Assembly (NCBI GenBank): GCA_030433055.1
Contig: JAUILJ010000047.1
Span: forward strand, 1 to 17,439
Origin: Polyangia bacterium
Lineage (GTDB): Bacteria; Myxococcota_A; Polyangia; Polyangiales; Polyangiaceae
Direction of reading: 5' to 3'
DNA: 17,439 bases
Numbering within the stretch: the first letter of the stretch is position 1; every line of letters starts with the position of its first letter. Positions 7,050 through 13,875 of this stretch are shown in pieces. A model generated the notes under the pieces. That model saw nothing but the letters and a program-made list of their open reading frames with translations, was not told where the DNA came from and did no database searches. Position numbers and translations under genes: made by a program.

Positions 7050-8420
7050 GTGTTTTCCGCCATCAAACGCAGCTTGATTGGAAGCGCCTTGCTCGCTGGC
7101 TCGGCGCTGGGCCTACCCGGAGTAGTCGCTTGCTCGGAGCAGTCTTCGGCTAGCTCCCAGAGCCCCAGCGCAAGCGTGGCCGTCGCCCCTCCGAGCGTCT
7201 CGGCAGCTCCTGCACCTCCGCCAAAGCCCGAGCCCAAGAGGCCTTACAACGTGCTGTTCATCATGATCGACAGCTTGCGCGCGGACATGCCGTGGACCGG
7301 GTACCCACGTCAGATCGCGCCCTGGATGACGAAGTTCACCAAGCGCTCGACCACCTACACGCGCGGCTACTCCATCTCCAGCTACACGGCGAAGTCGGTG
7401 GCGCCCACCCTGACGGGCAAGTACGGCACGGAGATGGCGCGGGACGGCTACTTCTTCACCAAGTGGCTGCCGTCCAACCTGTTCATCAGCGAGCGAGCTC
7501 AGGCTGAAGGGCACCGAACCCTGGCTGGCAATGCCCACGGTTATTTCCTCCCGGTAATGGGGTTGAACCAAGGGTTCGACGACTACCGGCTCTTGCCCGG
7601 TACGTTCCTCGACACCACCGGGGTGAACAACATCACCAGCGAGGATCTGAACAAGCTCGCCAAGGAGATGCTGAGCGGCGACAACATCAAGCAGGCGAAC
7701 AAGAAGCGCTTCTTCGCTTACTTCCACTTCTTGGACCCGCACTACACCTACTTCAAACACGACGGGCACCCGGACTACGGCGACAAGCGCCGCGACCTCT
7801 ACGACAACGAGGTTCACTACTCCGACAAGTGGGTGGGTGATCTCATTGACTGGGTCTACAAGCAGCCGTGGGGCAAGGACACCGCGGTGATCCTCACTGC
7901 GGACCACGGCGAAGGCTTCGGTGAGCACGGCCACTACCGCCACGCCTACGAGGTCTGGGAGGCGCTGGTGCGCGTGCCGTTGATCATCCACGTGCCTGGG
8001 GCGGAGCCGCGACGCATCGAGATCCCCAGAGGCGCCATCGACCTGGCTCCCACCATGGCCGACCTCATGGGCCTCAAAAAGGACCCACCGTTCCGCGGCA
8101 AGAGCCTGCTCCCCGAGGTATTCGGCGCGGACGTCGAGAAGCGCCCGGTGATCGTCGATCTGCCGCGGAGCGACCTGATGGACAAGCGCCGCGCGTTGAT
8201 CGTCGACAACCTGAAGCTCATCAGCTTCGGCGACGACCAGAGCTTCATGCTCTACGACGTCGTCAAGGACCCCAAGGAGGAGCACGACCTGCGCAAGGAG
8301 CAGCCCGAAGAGTTCGAGCGCATGAAGAAGCTCTACCTAGAAGAGTCCGCAAAGATCCCCAACGTGCCAGCCATCGGTGGCGTGCCGCTGAAGGGCGATC
8401 GGCTCCAGCAGCGCTACTGA
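7050..8420 (+). CDS. Lipoprotein of the sulfatase / alkaline-phosphatase fold with Thr at the nucleophile position
   Basis: A 456-residue predicted lipoprotein. From the GTG at 7050 the signal peptide is 27 residues and ends in GVVAC, with a Ser/Pro/Ala linker to about 62. The catalytic domain starts YNVLFIMIDSLRAD, where Asp74 is a metal ligand. The active-site strand reads SYTAKSVAPTLTG. Counted back from the TG turn, the residue matching the formylglycine Cys/Ser of CxPSR is Thr113, as in the SxTxPSHxSLLTG group and in phosphoethanolamine and phosphoglycerol transferases. DPHYTY and TADHGEGFGEHGHYRH (Asp285, His286) supply further metal ligands. A GTG at 6981 would extend the protein by 23 residues and bury the signal peptide, so 7050 is preferred, though neither has a clear ribosome-binding site. 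Hydrolase or transferase activity on an envelope sulfate or phosphate ester is the inference; classical formylglycine sulfatase chemistry is unlikely. Confidence 0.85.
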   Translation: MFSAIKRSLIGSALLAGSALGLPGVVACSEQSSASSQSPSASVAVAPPSVSAAPAPPPKPEPKRPYNVLFIMIDSLRADMPWTGYPRQIAPWMTKFTKRSTTYTRGYSISSYTAKSVAPTLTGKYGTEMARDGYFFTKWLPSNLFISERAQAEGHRTLAGNAHGYFLPVMGLNQGFDDYRLLPGTFLDTTGVNNITSEDLNKLAKEMLSGDNIKQANKKRFFAYFHFLDPHYTYFKHDGHPDYGDKRRDLYDNEVHYSDKWVGDLIDWVYKQPWGKDTAVILTADHGEGFGEHGHYRHAYEVWEALVRVPLIIHVPGAEPRRIEIPRGAIDLAPTMADLMGLKKDPPFRGKSLLPEVFGADVEKRPVIVDLPRSDLMDKRRALIVDNLKLISFGDDQSFMLYDVVKDPKEEHDLRKEQPEEFERMKKLYLEESAKIPNVPAIGGVPLKGDRLQQRY

Positions 8421-8479
8421 GCGGCGCTGCTCTGGTTGCGGCGCTACACTGGTTGCGGCGCTACTCTGGCTGCGGCGCG
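8421..8479. repeat. 17-bp tandem repeat between convergent genes
   Basis: Three full copies of a 17-bp unit (8421-8437, 8438-8454, 8455-8471) and the first 7-8 bases of a fourth. The unit is GCGGCGCTACTCTGGTT with one or two changes per copy. The sulfatase stop codon (8418-8420) sits at the end of a degenerate copy (GCGCTACTGA). The third copy contains the TAG stop of the convergent gene (8461-8463 on the minus strand). The repeat could have grown from the sulfatase 3' end. No stem typical of a terminator is seen. Confidence 0.85.
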
Positions 8480-9837
8480 GTCGGCACCTCTGGGATCGGC
8501 CCGCGCAACGCGTCGAGGGACTCGAGTTCGCGCTGGGCCTCCTCCAGCTGCGTGGTGTCTCGCAGGTACACGAGCTGCCGGTCGAGGCGCTCACGCGCGT
8601 ACTGGCTGCCGGTGTTCAGCAACATGCCACCGACATCCAGCTCGCCGCGCGCCAGCCGCTGCTTCACCTCGCGCACGTCGCCAACCAGGCGCACCGCCTT
8701 TCGGTAGGTGGCGCGATACTCCTGAGTGCGCTCGACCGCGCCCTTGACGATCCGTGCGGCCTCGGAGCCCCCGGGCAGGAGCATCACCGCCGTCGAGAGG
8801 TAGTCCAGGTAGTCGGCTTCGCCGCGCCAGAGGCGCATCATCTGGCGATACACCGCGGACGTGGGCAGGCCCGTTACGGCATCCAGGATCACCAGCAGCT
8901 GCCCCAGCTGGTCTTCCGCTTCGCGCTGGGCCGCTAGCCAGGTCTTGAACTCCGCGCTGTCCTGGATCTGGTGCACGAGGCCGCTCGCGACTTGGAGGTC
9001 AGCCGCCAGAGCCTCACCCTGAGGGTACTCAGCGCTTTGTCGCTCCATCGCCTCGGCGTCCCGCGTCACGGCGAGCAAGGTCAGCGTGAGGTTCTGGGCC
9101 AAGCTTCCGCTGCCTGCGTCCGTCGCCCGCGCGGTGAGTCCGACGGTGACCATCGACGACTCGAGGGCCGCCGTCCGCTTGCGGTCTCGCTCGAGTCGCA
9201 GCACGAGCAGCTCGAGCACCTGGACGTAGTCCGCTCGGCTCACCTGGTAGGGCAACTCGAAGGGCAGCTCACCCCCCTGGCTCAACTCCAAGTGCTGCCG
9301 GCAGATGCGATATTGCTCGACCCGTCCTTCGTCCCCCGCGATGCGCAGAGCCTGGACCTGAGACAACAGGTTACCCAGGGCGTAGTCCAGGTGACGGATC
9401 TCGATGTAGTCCTGATGGATGTGATCCCGAGCCAGCTTCCAGTGCTTGGTGGCGACATCACGGTCCGCTTGGCTCATCCCGGCGCGAAACGTGAGCCGCT
9501 CCGGCAAGTCCCTTTGCACACGGAAACTCTGCTCATCCTTCGCCACGCGGATGTGAAACGGCACCTCACGCGCCTGCAGGTTCGTCAGGGACGTCACGCC
9601 ACGCTGGGACAGGATCTTGTACGACCCGGTGCTCTGCTGGCGCGCGCGCCCCTCCACTTCGATGTAGACGTCGGCGTAGTGCCGGTAGGCCCCGTGAACC
9701 CAGTCTCTGCCGTACAGGTGCGCGAGCGGTGTCTCCGGCTCCCGCGCCCCGCACCCCGCGAGCAGCGAGAGCCCGCCGAGGGGCGCGAGCGTAGTGGCCA
9801 TCGAGAGGCCCAAGCGCAGAAACCCTCGCCGCTGCAT
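8461..9837 (-). CDS. Tat-type lipoprotein of unknown function
   Basis: A 458-residue protein with an N-terminal QRRGFLRLG twin-arginine motif, a hydrophobic stretch and lipobox LLAGC (Cys29), so Tat-exported and lipidated by prediction. The mature part has a region with YADVYIEVEGRARQQSTGS and YKILSQRGVTSLTNLQ (about 55-90), probably beta-rich. The rest is long helical sequence rich in Leu/Glu/Arg/Gln (about 120-440), with many heptad-like segments. I do not recognise a family. The start ATG (9837) shares its A with the TGA stop of the upstream gene (TGATG), pointing to translational coupling with the Gly-rich lipoprotein. A GTG immediately before it (9840) is an alternative that changes one residue. 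Export by Tat suggests folding, or complex formation with its partner, in the cytoplasm; that is inference. The gene ends inside the 17-bp tandem repeat. Confidence 0.85.
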   Translation of the reverse strand: MQRRGFLRLGLSMATTLAPLGGLSLLAGCGAREPETPLAHLYGRDWVHGAYRHYADVYIEVEGRARQQSTGSYKILSQRGVTSLTNLQAREVPFHIRVAKDEQSFRVQRDLPERLTFRAGMSQADRDVATKHWKLARDHIHQDYIEIRHLDYALGNLLSQVQALRIAGDEGRVEQYRICRQHLELSQGGELPFELPYQVSRADYVQVLELLVLRLERDRKRTAALESSMVTVGLTARATDAGSGSLAQNLTLTLLAVTRDAEAMERQSAEYPQGEALAADLQVASGLVHQIQDSAEFKTWLAAQREAEDQLGQLLVILDAVTGLPTSAVYRQMMRLWRGEADYLDYLSTAVMLLPGGSEAARIVKGAVERTQEYRATYRKAVRLVGDVREVKQRLARGELDVGGMLLNTGSQYARERLDRQLVYLRDTTQLEEAQRELESLDALRGPIPEVPTAPQPE

Positions 9838-11051
9838 CACAAGAGGGTGACTCCGTTCAAGCCGCTGAGCTGGGCGCCGAGTGGCTCGAGCTGAACGTCG
9901 AAGGTGCCCGCTGGTCCGGCGTTCCCGGGCGACCCCGCAGAGCCTTCAGGCCCCTGGGGGCCCTTGGCTCCTTCGCTGCCGCTGGGTGTGGTGCCGTCGG
10001 GACCACTGCTGACTCTCACCGACCCGGCGTCACCGCCCACGCCACCGCTGCCCGCGCTGCCGGCTGGCCCCCCGGCTCCACCAGATACATCCACACGGAA
10101 ATGATTCCGGAGTTCAGGGAAGCGCTCATCCAAGTGCAGTACGACGCTACCACCGGCCCCGCCGTTGCCCCCCACGCCGCCGCGGCCTCCGGGCCCTCCG
10201 CGGCCTCCAGAGCCCGACGGATTGCCGTCTCCACCGCGCCCTCCACGGCCACCCATGCCTCCGATGCCACCAGGGCCACCGCTCCCCCCGGACGCGAAGA
10301 TCGTGAACTGATTTTCCGGATGAAAAAGCAGCACGTCACTCGTTCCGCCCTCGAGGACGACAGCGACGAGCTTGTCGTAGAACGCCGTCTTCACGTACGT
10401 CGCGTAGGCCTCGATGTGCGGTCCCGCGCCGCCATTTCCTCCCGGACCGGCGTCGCCGCCGGCCTGACCGTCACCGCCATCGCCCCCCGGGGCGTCGCTA
10501 TTGGACTGCCCCGCTTCACCCTCACTGCCGGCGTTGCCGGAGGCACCCGCGGAGCCGAACTGTCCGTCGGCGCCCGCACTCCGGATGCAGTAGTAGTCGG
10601 GCTTGTAGGAGGTATCGAAGCTGAACTTGTCCGGTCGCTTGCGATACACCGTCTTCAGCTCAAACTCCTGGCTCGCCGTCTGGGTCAGATCCGGGTTAGG
10701 AGTGAACCACCCATCGCTGTCAAAGCTCCCTTGGGGGCTGTGGAACGCGAACCAGTTGAACTCCAGCTTGTGATTACGTACCTCGTCGCCCTTGAAGGTC
10801 TCGAACTGCGCAAACTGATCCTCGCCATCCAGCTTGGCCTCGATGAACACCGCCATCTGCACGCGCTGACGCGGACAGATCGTCTTCTGGTCGCGGCGGA
10901 TGTCGACCGACATCGAGCGCACCTCGGCCTGCTGCAGGTCGACGACGTTGCGCCCGACCAGGTTCTTCAAGAAACCGCAGCCGACACCCCCCAGGCCAAG
11001 CAGTGAGGCGGCGAACAGCATTTGGAAGCGACGCACGCGGGCACTAGTCAT
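9837..11051 (-). CDS. Collagen-like, glycine-rich lipoprotein
   Basis: A 404-residue protein with an n-region MTSARVRRFQ, a hydrophobic core and a weak lipobox GGVGC (Cys25). An N-terminal non-repetitive domain (about 35-155) comes first and contains two further Cys (59, 155). Three Gly-rich blocks follow, at about 160-210, 254-301 and 324-382. They are separated by beta-strand-like segments (HIEAYATYVKTAFYDKLVAV and SVVLHLDERFPELRNHFRV). The last block includes eight uninterrupted Gly-X-Y triplets (358-381), as in bacterial collagen-like proteins. It ends FDVQLEPLGAQLSGLNGVTLL. GGGGCGG lies just before the ATG. The likely place is the cell surface or periplasmic face of a membrane, with the Gly-rich segments as extended stalk or fibre; function unknown. 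It lies 38 nt downstream of the stress protein and is coupled to the Tat lipoprotein. Confidence 0.85.
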   Translation of the reverse strand: MTSARVRRFQMLFAASLLGLGGVGCGFLKNLVGRNVVDLQQAEVRSMSVDIRRDQKTICPRQRVQMAVFIEAKLDGEDQFAQFETFKGDEVRNHKLEFNWFAFHSPQGSFDSDGWFTPNPDLTQTASQEFELKTVYRKRPDKFSFDTSYKPDYYCIRSAGADGQFGSAGASGNAGSEGEAGQSNSDAPGGDGGDGQAGGDAGPGGNGGAGPHIEAYATYVKTAFYDKLVAVVLEGGTSDVLLFHPENQFTIFASGGSGGPGGIGGMGGRGGRGGDGNPSGSGGRGGPGGRGGVGGNGGAGGSVVLHLDERFPELRNHFRVDVSGGAGGPAGSAGSGGVGGDAGSVRVSSGPDGTTPSGSEGAKGPQGPEGSAGSPGNAGPAGTFDVQLEPLGAQLSGLNGVTLL

Positions 11052-11089
11052 TTTCCGCCCCTGATACGACGAGTGAAGTGCCGCTCTTC

Positions 11090-11551
11090 CTAGCTGCCAG
11101 GGTCGCTTTTCCAGGACTTCTCTCGCACTGCGAGCACCGAGCAGCGGGCGATCTTGAGGATCTCGGCGGCCACGCTGCCCAACATCAGCCGCTCGACGCC
11201 CTTTCTGCCGTGGGTCCCCACGATGATCAGGTCGGCCTCGTGATGAGCTGCGATGCGCACGATCTCCCGCGCTGGAGGTCCCGCCAGGACGTGAGGCACG
11301 AGCTCTGGCAGGGACGGCTGGCTCACGCGCATCGCTGTCAGGCGAGCGTCGAGCGCTGCGCGCTCCCGACTCAAATCGAGCGCTCCGCGATCCGCGGCGT
11401 ATTCCATTCGCCCCATCGGATCGTAGCCGTCAACGACGCTCACGACGTGGATGGTCGCGCCGACGTGCTGCGCGCTCAGCGACGCGGCCTGTTCCAGCGC
11501 GAGCTCACTCAGCCGCGAGCCATCCATCCCCACCACGACGACGAAGCCCAT
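11090..11551 (-). CDS. Universal stress protein (UspA family), ATP-binding type
   Basis: A 153-residue single-domain Usp. It opens with VVVVGMDGSRLSELALEQA, which carries the nucleotide-contact Asp10. The C-terminal signature G-x2-G-x9-G(S) is intact at GTHGRKGVERLMLGS (112-126), so it should bind ATP, unlike the subgroup lacking the motif. It ends in the family strand CSVLAVRE. No signal or membrane segment is present, so it is cytoplasmic. GGAGTAGG precedes the ATG. It sits 49 nt downstream of ftsH and 38 nt upstream of the Gly-rich lipoprotein, and neither gap holds a terminator-like hairpin, so it is probably co-transcribed. Usp proteins act in survival under starvation or membrane stress; the specific role here is unknown. 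Confidence 0.95.
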   Translation of the reverse strand: MGFVVVVGMDGSRLSELALEQAASLSAQHVGATIHVVSVVDGYDPMGRMEYAADRGALDLSRERAALDARLTAMRVSQPSLPELVPHVLAGPPAREIVRIAAHHEADLIIVGTHGRKGVERLMLGSVAAEILKIARCSVLAVREKSWKSDPGS

Positions 11552-11600
11552 GGCAGAAGCCTACTCCGTTTTGGCGGCGACGGGTGGGCGCGGCGAGCGC

Positions 11601-13520
11601 TTAGTGGACCGCGGCAGGCAGCTCATCAGGTTCCCCTGAGCGGCCTGGGCCCAACAGCTCGATAATCTCCGCTCGCTCCACGGTCTCGTGCTCGAGCAAA
11701 GACTGCACCAGCGCCTCGTAGCCCGCTCGGTTCTCCCCGATCAGGGCCTCGGCCTGGGTCTGCGCCGCGCTGATCAAGCTGCGGATCTCCTGCTCGATCA
11801 CGTGCACCGTCGCGTCACTGGTGCCGCTGTCGTTGGCGATGCGCTGGCCGAGGAACGGATGCTCGGACTTGTGGTCGTGATACACGGGCCCAACGCGATC
11901 GCTCATGCCGTAATTGGCCACCATCCGGAAGGCGATGTCGGTGGCCCGCTGCAGGTCGTTGGCGGCGCCACTGGACACCTCGCCCAGCACGATGTGCTCG
12001 GCAGCATAGCCCCCCAGGAGCATCCGCAGCTGAGTCTCGAGCTCCGAACGCAGCACCAAGTGCTTGTCGGGCTGAGGCGTACTCTGCGTGACCCCGAGCG
12101 CCATTCCGCGCGGAATAATGGTCACCCGGTGCAGCGGGTCAGAGCCTTCGCTGAAGTGGGCGACCACTGCGTGACCCGCTTCGTGAATCGCCACCCGGCG
12201 CTTCTCGAGGGGCCGGAGCACCGTCTCCCGAGGTGCCCCGAGCATGATCTTGTCCTGAGCCTCGAGGAAATCCTCGGTGTTGATCTCGTTGGCACCCCGC
12301 CGCGCGGCGGCCAGGGCCGCCTCGTTGCACAGATTTGCCAGGTCCGCCCCGGAGAAGCCCGGCGTGTTGCGGGCGATCATCGAGAGGTCTACGTCCTTGC
12401 CCAGGGGCTTGTTCTTGGTGTGGACGCCCAAGATGGCGACGCGCGCGCGCAGCTCAGGTCGGTCAACGACCACGCGGCGATCGAAGCGCCCTGGACGCAG
12501 CAGCGCGGGGTCCAGCACGTCGGGGCGGTTCGTGGCGGCGATGACGATGGTGAGATCGTTGCGCGAGAAGCCATCCATCTCGCTGAGCAACTGGTTGAGC
12601 GTCTGCTCTCGTTCGTCGTGACCGCCGCCGAGCCCAGCGCCGCGCGCGCGACCCACTGCATCGATCTCGTCGATGAAGATGATGGCGGGCGAGACCTTCT
12701 TCGACTCCTCGAACAGCTCACGTACCCGCGCGGCACCTACGCCCACGAACATCTCGATGAACTCGGAGCCGTTGATCGAGAAGAAAGGCACGCCTGCTTC
12801 GCCTGCGACGGCGCGGGCGATCAGCGTCTTTCCGGTGCCTGGTGGACCGACCAGGAGCACGCCCCGCGGCACCTTGCCGCCCAGGCGCTGAAACCGCGTC
12901 GGATCCTTGAGGAAGTCAACGACCTCCTGAAGGTCCTGTTTGGCTGCGGTCGAACCGGCGACGTCGGAGAACCCGATGGTGACGTCGGTCTCCTGGTTGA
13001 AGCGCTTGCTGCGGCCCTTGATCAGCCCGCCGAACGGTCCCCCCTGAGAGAGCATCTTGGAGGTGCGTCGGCCCATCCAGATGAAGACGCCAATCAGCAC
13101 CAGGAAGGGCAGCAACTGGCTGAGCACCACGAGCATGCCACCGTCGGGTGAGACGACCTCGACCGTTACCTTGTTGTTGCGCAGCGCGGGTAGGAGGTCC
13201 TTGTCCTCTTGCAGGGGCAGCACGGTGTTGAACCGCTTGCCCTTCTCGCCTTCCGCACCGGGCTTGTACTTTCCCGAGACCTTATCCCCACGGATTTCGA
13301 CCTGCTCGATCTTGCCCTCGCCGACCTGCTGGTAGAACTCGGTGTAGGGGATGCTGGCGCTCTGGCCCCCCATCGAGGAGAGGTTCTGGTAACCCCAGAA
13401 CGCCGCAAACAGCAGCGCCATCAAGATCATCAGACCCCATGGCTGGGGCCGCTGGGAGTCCGGACTGGGTGGCGGCCCACCGGGCAAGCTGGGACGAGGG
13501 GGCGGATTGGTCTGAGACAT
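11601..13520 (-). CDS. ftsH: ATP-dependent zinc metalloprotease FtsH
   Basis: A 639-residue membrane AAA+ protease that extracts and degrades membrane and some soluble proteins. Membrane segments lie at about 28-45 and 128-149 and bracket the periplasmic domain. The AAA domain has Walker A GPPGTGKT (225-232), pore loop MFVGVG (257-262), Walker B IIFIDEID (280-287) and the second region of homology NRPDVLDPALLRPGRFDR. The peptidase domain has the zinc site HEAGH (446-450) and the third ligand Asp522 in AANDLQRAT. All catalytic elements are intact and the length is typical. A Pro-rich cytoplasmic N-terminus (1-27) is longer than in the E. coli enzyme. It heads a minus-strand run of four genes. 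Transcription probably starts from the sigma-54-like promoter at 13661-13676, leaving a leader of about 130 nt. No strong ribosome-binding site precedes the ATG. Confidence 0.98.
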   Translation of the reverse strand: MSQTNPPPRPSLPGGPPPSPDSQRPQPWGLMILMALLFAAFWGYQNLSSMGGQSASIPYTEFYQQVGEGKIEQVEIRGDKVSGKYKPGAEGEKGKRFNTVLPLQEDKDLLPALRNNKVTVEVVSPDGGMLVVLSQLLPFLVLIGVFIWMGRRTSKMLSQGGPFGGLIKGRSKRFNQETDVTIGFSDVAGSTAAKQDLQEVVDFLKDPTRFQRLGGKVPRGVLLVGPPGTGKTLIARAVAGEAGVPFFSINGSEFIEMFVGVGAARVRELFEESKKVSPAIIFIDEIDAVGRARGAGLGGGHDEREQTLNQLLSEMDGFSRNDLTIVIAATNRPDVLDPALLRPGRFDRRVVVDRPELRARVAILGVHTKNKPLGKDVDLSMIARNTPGFSGADLANLCNEAALAAARRGANEINTEDFLEAQDKIMLGAPRETVLRPLEKRRVAIHEAGHAVVAHFSEGSDPLHRVTIIPRGMALGVTQSTPQPDKHLVLRSELETQLRMLLGGYAAEHIVLGEVSSGAANDLQRATDIAFRMVANYGMSDRVGPVYHDHKSEHPFLGQRIANDSGTSDATVHVIEQEIRSLISAAQTQAEALIGENRAGYEALVQSLLEHETVERAEIIELLGPGRSGEPDELPAAVH

Positions 13521-13577
13521 GAGGCGGATCGGCTGCTCGAAGAGTCGTGGAGAGTCTGCTGGGAGTGGGTGCGGACT

Positions 13578-13598
13578 GGGGGATCGGGGGGGAGAGGG
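13578..13598 (+). other. G-rich tract with G-quadruplex pattern in the ftsH leader
   Basis: GGGGG-ATC-GGGGGGG-AGA-GGG satisfies four runs of three or more G with loops of 1-3 nt if the seven-G run is split. It is on the strand that is template for ftsH, so the ftsH leader RNA would be C-rich here. In a genome this GC-rich such a tract may be chance. Confidence 0.35.
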
Positions 13599-13608
13599 TC
13601 GACGTGGG

Positions 13609-13630
13609 TCACCGCTTCAGCGAACGGTGA
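13609..13630 (-). other. Hairpin in the predicted ftsH leader
   Basis: TCACCG pairs with CGGTGA and TTC with GAA around an AGC loop, with one bulged C, giving a nine-pair stem. It lies about 20-40 nt downstream of the predicted ftsH transcription start and has no U-run, so it is not a terminator. It could stabilise or regulate the message. Confidence 0.35.
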
Positions 13631-13660
13631 TCTACGGAACATGCGAACCCGTTTGGGTTT

Positions 13661-13676
13661 TGCAAGCGCCCTGCCA
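13661..13676 (-). promoter_or_regulatory. Sigma-54 (RpoN) -24/-12 promoter upstream of ftsH
   Basis: On the minus strand the sequence is TGGCAGGGCGCTTGCA. Against the established consensus TGGCACG-RNNN-TTGCW it differs at one defined position (G for C), and the GG and GC doublets have the required 10-nt separation. The predicted start is near 13650, about 130 nt before the ftsH ATG, and the element points at ftsH. It is intergenic, which makes a chance match less likely. Sigma-54 promoters need an enhancer-binding activator, none of which is encoded in the window. Confidence 0.6.
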
Positions 13677-13704
13677 CAAACTGCGGCGCTGTCCCGGTGT
13701 CAAA

Positions 13705-13728
13705 GGCGACGCTGTCGGCGACGCTGGC
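13705..13728. repeat. 12-bp direct repeat upstream of the ftsH promoter
   Basis: Two adjacent copies, GGCGACGCTGTC and GGCGACGCTGGC, differ at one base. They lie about 55-78 nt upstream of the predicted ftsH start. They could be a regulator site, but a short GC-rich duplication is also possible. Confidence 0.4.
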
Positions 13729-13743
13729 TGTAGCACTCGTGCC

Positions 13744-13757
13744 CTCGCCCGCGCGAG
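13744..13757. promoter_or_regulatory. Inverted repeat, possible enhancer site
   Basis: CTCGC-N4-GCGAG is a perfect five-base inverted repeat centred about 100 nt upstream of the predicted ftsH start, within the usual range of sigma-54 activator sites. The arms are short and GC-only apart from one A/T pair, so chance is a real alternative. Confidence 0.25.
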
Positions 13758-13863
13758 CGACAACCAAGGTGCCACATCGCTTGGGACGCTGAGGCGCCTC
13801 TCTTCTCTCATGGAAGCGAGCGGACGGCACCGGAATGCCTCCACTCGTGTTCGAACTTTCCGG

Positions 13864-13869
13864 TATCAT
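13864..13869 (+). promoter_or_regulatory. -10-like hexamer next to the FG-GAP lipoprotein start
   Basis: TATCAT matches five of six bases of TATAAT and lies in the only AT-rich patch of the intergenic region, with six nucleotides between it and the ATG at 13876. A start site at the usual distance would coincide with the ATG, giving a leaderless message; no ribosome-binding site precedes this ATG. No good -35 is visible. Confidence 0.4.
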
Positions 13870-13875
13870 AAAACG

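Larger units (their letters stand above)
13521..13875. other. Divergent intergenic region between ftsH and the FG-GAP lipoprotein
   Basis: A 355-nt non-coding stretch. From left to right it holds a G-rich tract, a hairpin, the sigma-54-like promoter for ftsH, a 12-bp direct repeat, a short inverted repeat, and a -10-like hexamer for the gene at 13876. The plus-strand frame of the lipoprotein stays open through the whole stretch back to 13519, but that extension would put the signal peptide 119 residues inside the protein, so it is treated as untranslated. Confidence 0.7.

Noticed and set aside
7113..8285. A 390-codon open frame on the - strand, antisense to the sulfatase-fold gene
   Set aside because: The sense frame has intact catalytic motifs; the antisense product is low-quality Val/Glu/Arg sequence with no motif.
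8971..9894. A + strand open frame opposite the Tat lipoprotein gene
   Set aside because: No domain; the opposite strand has a clear twin-arginine signal, lipobox and coupled start.
9904..10579. Short open frames within the Gly-rich lipoprotein region, and a PE-PGRS type call for that protein
   Set aside because: The repeats force several frames open at once; there is no PE domain, and the protein starts with a lipoprotein signal.
11688..13151. A 487-codon open frame on the + strand, antisense to ftsH
   Set aside because: It lies wholly opposite a well-recognised gene, has no domain character and is rich in His, Gln, Val and Arg, as expected for the complement of high-GC codons.
13519..13875. 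N-terminal extension of the FG-GAP lipoprotein frame by 119 residues
   Set aside because: It would bury the signal peptide, reads as arginine/serine-rich noncoding translation, and overlaps the ftsH promoter region.
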